Positions 58,779-64,000 of a DNA stretch of 64,000 nt are shown here, one piece after another. Source of the DNA: an uncultured Verrucomicrobiae bacterium (GTDB lineage Bacteria > Verrucomicrobiota > Verrucomicrobiia > Limisphaerales > AAA164-E04). Position numbers and translations under genes: made by a program. The notes beneath the pieces are model-generated. The model searched no databases and had not been told where the DNA came from. It saw only the letters and a list, made by a program, of their open reading frames with translations. Within the stretch, counting starts at the first letter, position 1; each line of letters begins with the position of its first letter. Where the stretch lies: NCBI GenBank assembly GCA_943788245.1, contig CALSPN010000029.1:1-64000 (forward strand), written 5' to 3'.

Positions 58779-59783
58779 ATGTCCGATAAACCTGAATTTC
58801 AACTGAGTAATCGCCGTCGATTTCTAAAAGTTTCTGGCAGTCTTGGAGGGACCGCCCTTCTCTCCGATTGGCCGGCCTGGGCGCAAGATAAACGGGAAAC
58901 CCTGCGCTTTGGGATCATTGCGGATGTGCATAAAGATGTCATGCATGATGCAGATCAACGCCTCTCTTCTTTTATTGACCATATGAAAAAGGAGCGCGTG
59001 GATTTTATCGTTCAGCTTGGAGATTTCTGTGTGCCCAAAGAGGCCAATCAACCTTTTTTAGATATTTGGAATTCTTTTTCGGGTCCTCGATATCATGTGA
59101 TAGGGAATCATGACACCGATGGGGGCTACTCGCGTGAGCAAACCGTGGACTGGTGGAAAATGCCTTCGCGCTACTATTCCTTTCAGCAGGCAGGAATGCA
59201 GTTCATCGTGCTCGATGGCAATGATCGTCCTGCGGATCATGCAGGTGGATACCCATGTTACATTGCAGAAGACCAATTGGAATGGTTGCGTGATCAACTC
59301 GATTCAACCGATCTTCCCGTCATTGTATTGGTGCATCAGAGTCTGGAACGGGAGTCTGACGGCGGGGTACAAAACGGAGCCAAAGTGCGTCAGATCCTCG
59401 AGGATGCCAACGCTTCCGCTGGACATCGCAAGGTGGTTGCTTGTTTTTCCGGACATCACCACAGAGACTACGTTCGGAGAATCAACGACATTCTGTATCC
59501 GCAAATCAACAGTGCCTCATACCATTGGGTGGGTGCAGAGTTTCAGCACGTTCGCTACAGTGAGGCGATTGATCAAGCGTACCCCTACATCAAATACACG
59601 GTGCCCTACGAAAATGCTTTATTTGCAATCGTAACGATTGACCCCACAAAAGGCTTCATGAGTATCGAGGGCAAACAGAGTAGGTTCGTAGGACCTGCAC
59701 CCTGGGATCTTGGGCCCAAGCGTGATGGTTGGGATGCCCCGACGCTCACTCCAAATATTTCAACTTGGAAAATGCCTGTCTGA
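58779..59783 (+). CDS. Tat-exported calcineurin-like metallophosphoesterase
   Basis: About 334 residues. The twin-arginine signal SNRRRFLKVSGSLGG leads to AWAQ. The metallophosphoesterase motifs follow in order: FGIIADVHKD, VQLGDFC, VIGNHDTDGG, VLVHQSLE and ACFSGHHHRDYVRR, giving a complete set of di-metal ligands. This makes it a periplasmic phosphohydrolase acting on an unknown phosphoester. It is divergent from the sulfatase at 57068-58648. The start is ATG 58779 (MSDKPEFQL); an ATG nine codons upstream is less likely. Confidence 0.9.
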   Translation: MSDKPEFQLSNRRRFLKVSGSLGGTALLSDWPAWAQDKRETLRFGIIADVHKDVMHDADQRLSSFIDHMKKERVDFIVQLGDFCVPKEANQPFLDIWNSFSGPRYHVIGNHDTDGGYSREQTVDWWKMPSRYYSFQQAGMQFIVLDGNDRPADHAGGYPCYIAEDQLEWLRDQLDSTDLPVIVLVHQSLERESDGGVQNGAKVRQILEDANASAGHRKVVACFSGHHHRDYVRRINDILYPQINSASYHWVGAEFQHVRYSEAIDQAYPYIKYTVPYENALFAIVTIDPTKGFMSIEGKQSRFVGPAPWDLGPKRDGWDAPTLTPNISTWKMPV

Positions 59784-59875
59784 CCGACAGCTCTCATTGA
59801 AAAGCGAGTACGAAAGACAGGCGCTTGGCAATCATTTCATGAGGCTTGCCCATCTGCTCGTTTTCTCGGCTGAGT

Positions 59876-60952
59876 TTATTTTGACTTTTGATGATGAGGA
59901 CTTTCCAGTAGGTGCTTCCTCAACAGGTCCCCATAGTCGTTACCGGGTTCGCGAAATACGGAGTGAATGTGGTTGATGGGACCCGAACTGCGACCCGGGG
60001 GGTAGTGATTGTCAAATTCAATGATGACCGTTGGGCCGTGTATCCGGTAATAATAAGGAGCGTCATCTTTGGTTCCTGCCCATGCAAAATGAATCTTATC
60101 CAAACCTGCTTTCATGATGCGCTCCATCTGAATGTGGGCAATGTCGTGTTCGTAGTTGTGAACGTACTCGTTTAGAAGAGACATGAAAAGTCTGCGTTGT
60201 TTCGTGTCGAGATCCGACACTGGCAGGCCGATCGGTGTTTTTAATTGATCACCCCGGGTCGGGCCTGTGATGACATCGCGCGGAGCCGTATCGCCGATGA
60301 TGGCTTTTGCACGTTGATTTGTTGCCAGCGACTCGAAGAGCGCCTTTCCTTTTTCATCCTCCGCACCCTGCACATTCCATCCAGAGTAAACTCCCTCTGG
60401 TAATCTGGCCGGATCAGATCCCATGAACGCAGGTCTGACGGCTACTTCATTGCCTACCACTGTGATATTCAATGCAAGATGATGTCCGTCCAGTTGCCAC
60501 CCCCAGGCGTCATCTTTTTCGGGACTTCCAAAGATACCGACCCAGTAAAGATCATGGCCAAACATCGGGGTTCTGTTTGGGCGTCTGATGGCAGCCATGC
60601 TTTTTAAAATCTCATCCAAATGCATGATCCCGGTTGTTTTGAGGTATCCCTGACTGCTCAGGGTACTTTGTAACAACTGATGAGCTCCAGACCGCTGCTC
60701 TGGTGACATTTCCTTGAAACTGACACCCTTGCGCTTGAAAGAAGATGCCGGAAGATTACTCCAGGCCCTTCGCTCTTCGTCGTCCATGGAAAACGATGCC
60801 TGCTCTCGCAATTCCGGGCTCAGGCTCGTCAGGAATGCCATGGCCGCATTGCGTATTTTTTTGACAGGAGCCTGATACTTGATGTCGTTTTCAGCAGCAC
60901 TGGCAACAGCGCTGCATAGAATGAGAATAGAAGATAAAAGGAGTGGTTTCAT
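59876..60952 (-). CDS. DUF3500 exported protein
   Basis: A 358-residue protein with a signal peptide (LLLSSILILCSAVASAA). It belongs to DUF3500, a family found in Verrucomicrobiota, Planctomycetota and some Bacteroidota. Recognisable family segments are YWVGIFGSPEKDDAWGWQLDGHHLALNITVVG, FMGSDPARLPEGVYSGW, IHFAWAGTKDDAPYYYRIHGPTVIIEFD and HIHSVFREPGNDYGDLLRKHL. The conserved Trp/His residues suggest ligand binding, but no activity is established. It is convergent with the metallophosphoesterase gene (92 nt between stops). Confidence 0.9.
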   Translation of the reverse strand: MKPLLLSSILILCSAVASAAENDIKYQAPVKKIRNAAMAFLTSLSPELREQASFSMDDEERRAWSNLPASSFKRKGVSFKEMSPEQRSGAHQLLQSTLSSQGYLKTTGIMHLDEILKSMAAIRRPNRTPMFGHDLYWVGIFGSPEKDDAWGWQLDGHHLALNITVVGNEVAVRPAFMGSDPARLPEGVYSGWNVQGAEDEKGKALFESLATNQRAKAIIGDTAPRDVITGPTRGDQLKTPIGLPVSDLDTKQRRLFMSLLNEYVHNYEHDIAHIQMERIMKAGLDKIHFAWAGTKDDAPYYYRIHGPTVIIEFDNHYPPGRSSGPINHIHSVFREPGNDYGDLLRKHLLESPHHQKSK

Positions 60953-61649
60953 CTGGTTAGCTGTTTAAGGATGCGTCCCACCCTGTCAGCTTGAAAACGC
61001 TTATGCAAGCGGAACCTCACCTTGTTCAGGTCACCAAGGGCGGTGCCTAAAATCGGCTAGTATTGCTGAATTATTTGGGAAGTTATGTAAGGCAGAAAAT
61101 GGGTTTTTCGATGTTTGCTTATTGCCGCAAAGATTCAAAAGCGGCGAATCTGTTTACGTAGACGGATTCCTCCATTGTTGTGACAAAAATCATCGGGTCA
61201 TGGACCCCACGATGTCTCGCGATCCAGCAGCTTCGTTCGAGCCCATGTAATGTTGGCTTCAAGAGCGAATGCAACCGCATCTGTCCATGCAGTGATGCAG
61301 GATTGGTACTGTGCTCCTGGCTCACTGCAGTTGGAATCCCGAGGAAACGTTCTTGGATGTCCCAGCGAGATCAAAGTCAGATGTTGAGAACAGTAACCGG
61401 AGATGCTGCGGTTACAAAGGAGAGGTCGGTTATTTCATTACGTAGTGATATCTGGGGGGCAATGGATGACTGTCGCTTTGCTGGACAGTGAATTTCGGTG
61501 GCGTCGATCGAGAAGCCATTGAAACCAATGGTGCGGGTGCTTTTTGACTCCGAGCGCCTTTTCAGGTCCGCACTTAGGCCTTGAACAAGTCATTCCTTTC
61601 TCTCATGATTTTCCCTGAACGATTCCCCTCAACTTTTTTATATCCGCGT
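60953..61649. other. Intergenic region with possible gene remnant
   Basis: About 700 nt with no intact gene. On the minus strand between about 61330 and 61119, protein-like text in two frames (YQSCITAWTDAVAFALEANI, then DPMIFVTTMEESVYVNRFAA) suggests a short, frame-broken remnant that I cannot identify. The plus-strand frame over the same bases (61180-61491) looks like chance. The rest should hold promoters of the two divergent genes. Confidence 0.35.
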
Positions 61650-62969
61650 ATGATCAGTCGCAGAAAATCGCTTCAAACCATCGCCACTGGCCTCTGTGCT
61701 GCTTTTGGGTCGTCCATGCTTCCTGGTTGGGCACAGGCTGCTTCCACTTTTTCAGGTGGCCCAAGGCGTGTGATCTTTTTTCTTCAAAATCAGGGCTTTG
61801 ATCCTGCAACCTGCATCCCGGACAGCATGCGGAACAGCGGCTCACTTGCTGGTGTCAAGCTGCCCGAACCCATTGAAGCGCTGGAGCCTCACAAAGAAAA
61901 ACTTCACATCATCAATGGATTGCACGGCCTGCACACCAGCCCTGCGCACAGCGCCTTTTTTGGCGCGCTGGGTGGCTACCGTGGCAGTGATGGTGTGCCT
62001 CCAAGTGCTCCAACCATCGACCATGCATTGAGCAAGGCTCTTCCTGAAACATTGCTGCCTCATCTTTGCATTGGAATGGATTCGATGGAAAACATGACCG
62101 CCAAGCCTACCGTTGCCAACCTATCGGCCAGTGGAGCGGGGCAACCTATCTTCATGCATTCGAACCCGAATCACCTCTATCAAATGCTCTACGGTGGGAT
62201 TTCGAAAGGTGAGATCCGTAATCGACATGAGGCGCGAACAAGCATGTTCGATCGCATTGAACAACTCGCCGGTAACAAGGGGGAAACCTTGCGTGGTGAA
62301 ACGAAACAACGCTATGACCATTACGTTCAAGGATTTCAGGCAGTCAACGGACTAAGGGAGCGCTTAGGGGAAGTTTCCGAGCATCTCCGTCACTTTGCAC
62401 CTGCGGTGGACGATCGCTACACGCAACCTGAATTCGAAACGGACTGGCATGATGTCTTGCTGGATTTGGGGATTTCAGCTCTTAAATCAGGTGTCACGAG
62501 CGTGCTCACGGTTGGTTCGGGACGCGGTGAAATTTTCGGCTCATGGAAAGGTTTGGGGGTCGAGAAACAAGGGCACAACCTGGGGCATATGAAGCAAGCG
62601 GATAATCCGATCTGGGTTAAAATTCGGCAATACAACAGTCGTATGCTGGTGAAATTGATGGAGGAATTAGAGAGTGTGCCTGAGGGAAGTGGAACGATGA
62701 TGGATAACACGCTCATCGTCTATACCAGCAACAACGCCGATGCACAGCATACGAATGGAGCTACCTGGCCCGTGATGCTTTTGGGGAACTGCAATGGTGC
62801 ATTCAAGACGGGTCGTTTTACTCAGCTCGATGGATCACGGCCCATCAACGCCTTGTATGCCTCCATTCTTCGAGCTTCGGGAGTCAATGCTGATCGCTTC
62901 AACATGAGCGAGAAGCTTTCCAAAAAATTTGATTCTAAAACAGGTCCCCTCAGAGAAGTTCTGGTTTGA
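61650..62969 (+). CDS. DUF1552 protein, Tat-type signal (second copy)
   Basis: About 439 residues from ATG 61650, where a twin-arginine signal starts at once ([20 protein letters not shown]). Longer in-frame starts exist at 61605 and 61581, but they would place the signal internally. Family motifs include [48 protein letters not shown] and a late [26 protein letters not shown]. It differs widely from the copy at 28211, so it is a separate paralogue rather than a recent duplicate. A cytochrome-like gene begins 2 nt after its stop. Confidence 0.88.
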   Translation: MISRRKSLQTIATGLCAAFGSSMLPGWAQAASTFSGGPRRVIFFLQNQGFDPATCIPDSMRNSGSLAGVKLPEPIEALEPHKEKLHIINGLHGLHTSPAHSAFFGALGGYRGSDGVPPSAPTIDHALSKALPETLLPHLCIGMDSMENMTAKPTVANLSASGAGQPIFMHSNPNHLYQMLYGGISKGEIRNRHEARTSMFDRIEQLAGNKGETLRGETKQRYDHYVQGFQAVNGLRERLGEVSEHLRHFAPAVDDRYTQPEFETDWHDVLLDLGISALKSGVTSVLTVGSGRGEIFGSWKGLGVEKQGHNLGHMKQADNPIWVKIRQYNSRMLVKLMEELESVPEGSGTMMDNTLIVYTSNNADAQHTNGATWPVMLLGNCNGAFKTGRFTQLDGSRPINALYASILRASGVNADRFNMSEKLSKKFDSKTGPLREVLV

Positions 62970-62971
62970 GC

Positions 62972-64000
62972 ATGCGCCTACCCATACTCGAGGTGATAGT
63001 CCTGACGGGACTCCATTGCACCACCTGCGCGGATGCGCTTTTTATTCCTGGTGAGTCTGTTCCAGGAGATTTCAAAAGCGTTGCAGAGGGGTTTATGGAC
63101 CAATACTGCCTGGATTGCCACGACGAGGATACGAGTAAGGGGAATTTTTCATTGGAAGAACTTGGGTCGGTTGATGAGGCCAATACCTCGATCTGGAAAT
63201 CAATTTGGGCTCAGGTCATGCTTCATGAAATGCCGCCTCCAAAAAAGAAATTGCAGCCTGAAATTGTTCAGCGTCTTCAATTTTCGGATTGGATTGTTCA
63301 GGAGCTGAAACGCGTCATGAATGATACGGGTGGTTTTCGCGAACACCTCGATCCGCAGAAAGGAAACTTCCTCGATCACGATTTGCTTTTCGGTCCATTG
63401 CCTGAGGGGATCCAGCTCAAACCCAGCTCCTCCGAGGCACGCCTGTGGCGAGTGACGCCGCAGGAGCACATCACGCGCTTGAATGAGCTGATCAATACCG
63501 AACCCGAGTTTGATTCCAGGAAGCCGGGCTTGCGTAGTCGCGGCGATGTCGTCCCCACCAACCATGGAGGAGAACTCAAACTCTACTTTGGTGTGGATCG
63601 TATCATCAAATGGCAGGGGGGGACGGTGGCTTACGCAACTTCGGTCAAGAGCATACCTGTTGTTTTGTCTTCTGCCCGTAAACATGGCCTGGAGAACTAC
63701 CCTGATCTTTATACCGTGAACAGCGCCGAAGCGACCCAGATTATTGGGAAAGCGGAGGATATCCTGCGTTACATGGCATACGGCCCACTGAGCATCGCCA
63801 ATTCGGAACAGATCACTGATGATCCTGATACGTATAAAATGGAGGGTGATATTCGAGGGCTACCCACCGCTCTTGTCTACAGCACTCAAATTGTCCGGCC
63901 ACTGACTCCGGTTCATGATTTGATGAGACACACCGGTGTCAATGACGAACGCCTGAGGTCGGCCGTGGACTATCTTTTCGAAGTCCTCACATTTCGCCCT
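62972..64000 (+). CDS. DUF1592-type cytochrome-like protein, partial at window end
   Basis: An open frame from ATG 62972 to the last base of the window (343 codons, no stop), so the gene is truncated here. A signal-like N-terminus is followed by a heme-binding CLDCH (about residue 50) in [25 protein letters not shown], and [13 protein letters not shown], the PSCyt1-like pattern. The middle contains [21 protein letters not shown], the DUF1587-like start. It is coupled to the preceding DUF1552 gene. The gene order (DUF1552 first) is the reverse of the 25.8-29.6 kb pair. Confidence 0.87.
   Translation, partial: MRLPILEVIVLTGLHCTTCADALFIPGESVPGDFKSVAEGFMDQYCLDCHDEDTSKGNFSLEELGSVDEANTSIWKSIWAQVMLHEMPPPKKKLQPEIVQRLQFSDWIVQELKRVMNDTGGFREHLDPQKGNFLDHDLLFGPLPEGIQLKPSSSEARLWRVTPQEHITRLNELINTEPEFDSRKPGLRSRGDVVPTNHGGELKLYFGVDRIIKWQGGTVAYATSVKSIPVVLSSARKHGLENYPDLYTVNSAEATQIIGKAEDILRYMAYGPLSIANSEQITDDPDTYKMEGDIRGLPTALVYSTQIVRPLTPVHDLMRHTGVNDERLRSAVDYLFEVLTFRP

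Overview
The window most resembles a chromosomal segment of a free-living, probably marine or other aquatic, member of the Verrucomicrobiota. Three kinds of evidence point there. First, it carries many gene families expanded in the Planctomycetota-Verrucomicrobiota group: DUF1549/DUF1553 with DUF1501, two DUF1552 plus DUF1592-type cytochrome pairs, sulfatases, DUF3500, DUF1343, and a DUF4212 protein with its solute symporter. Second, a secreted CBM9-like protein ends in a 'LQSA..VTGPW....FYRVR' tail of the kind seen on verrucomicrobial exported proteins. Third, murJ and an ftsB/divIC-like gene are present, which fits Verrucomicrobiota better than Planctomycetota. This placement is inference from gene content; there is no rRNA in the window.

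Layout. 0.2-3.1 kb: polA (minus), broken by many one-base indels. 3.4-3.5 kb: a nested inverted repeat. 3.6-8.4 kb: a plus-strand cluster of DUF1549/1553 protein, DUF1501 protein and sulfatase. 8.5-14.3 kb: a tightly packed minus-strand set of TauE-like permease, HtrA-like protease, exported protein, short acyl ligase, SDR and LbetaH acyltransferase. 14.4-18.3 kb: FHA/zinc-ribbon protein, dihydrolipoamide dehydrogenase and an SLC13-type permease (plus). 18.4-21.4 kb: thiS, thiH and a two-domain PPK2 enzyme (minus). 21.5-25.5 kb: the CBM9-like protein and a frameshifted DUF1343/NamZ-like protein (minus). 25.8-29.6 kb: a DUF1592-type cytochrome and a DUF1552 protein (plus). 29.8-36.6 kb: U32 peptidase-like protein, epimerase, ftsB-like, murJ and rhomboid. 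36.8-40.5 kb: the DUF4212/SSS transporter pair and a beta-propeller protein. 41-46.3 kb: gyrA and gyrB (minus). 46.7-50.1 kb: a large DUF2723 membrane protein. 50.3-53.6 kb: FmdB-type zinc ribbon and korBA-like genes with many frameshifts. 53.8-56.5 kb: HAD phosphatase, a probable selenocysteine-containing membrane peroxiredoxin and a nitroreductase. 56.5-64 kb: gene remnants, a second sulfatase, a Tat metallophosphoesterase, a DUF3500 protein, and a second DUF1552/cytochrome module that runs off the window.

The most notable observation is the peroxiredoxin-like gene at 54.8-55.7 kb. An in-frame TGA replaces the first cysteine of a CxxC-type active site. Starting 17 nt after it is a perfect 7-bp hairpin with a GGT loop, which meets the usual geometry of a bacterial SECIS element.

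A caution for all readers: polA, korAB, the 5' end of the DUF1549 gene and the DUF1343 gene are interrupted by single-base indels, mostly at short homopolymers. Long neighbouring genes (gyrA, gyrB, the DUF2723 gene) are clean. Local sequencing or consensus error is the simplest explanation, so those genes are annotated as whole genes with frameshifts.
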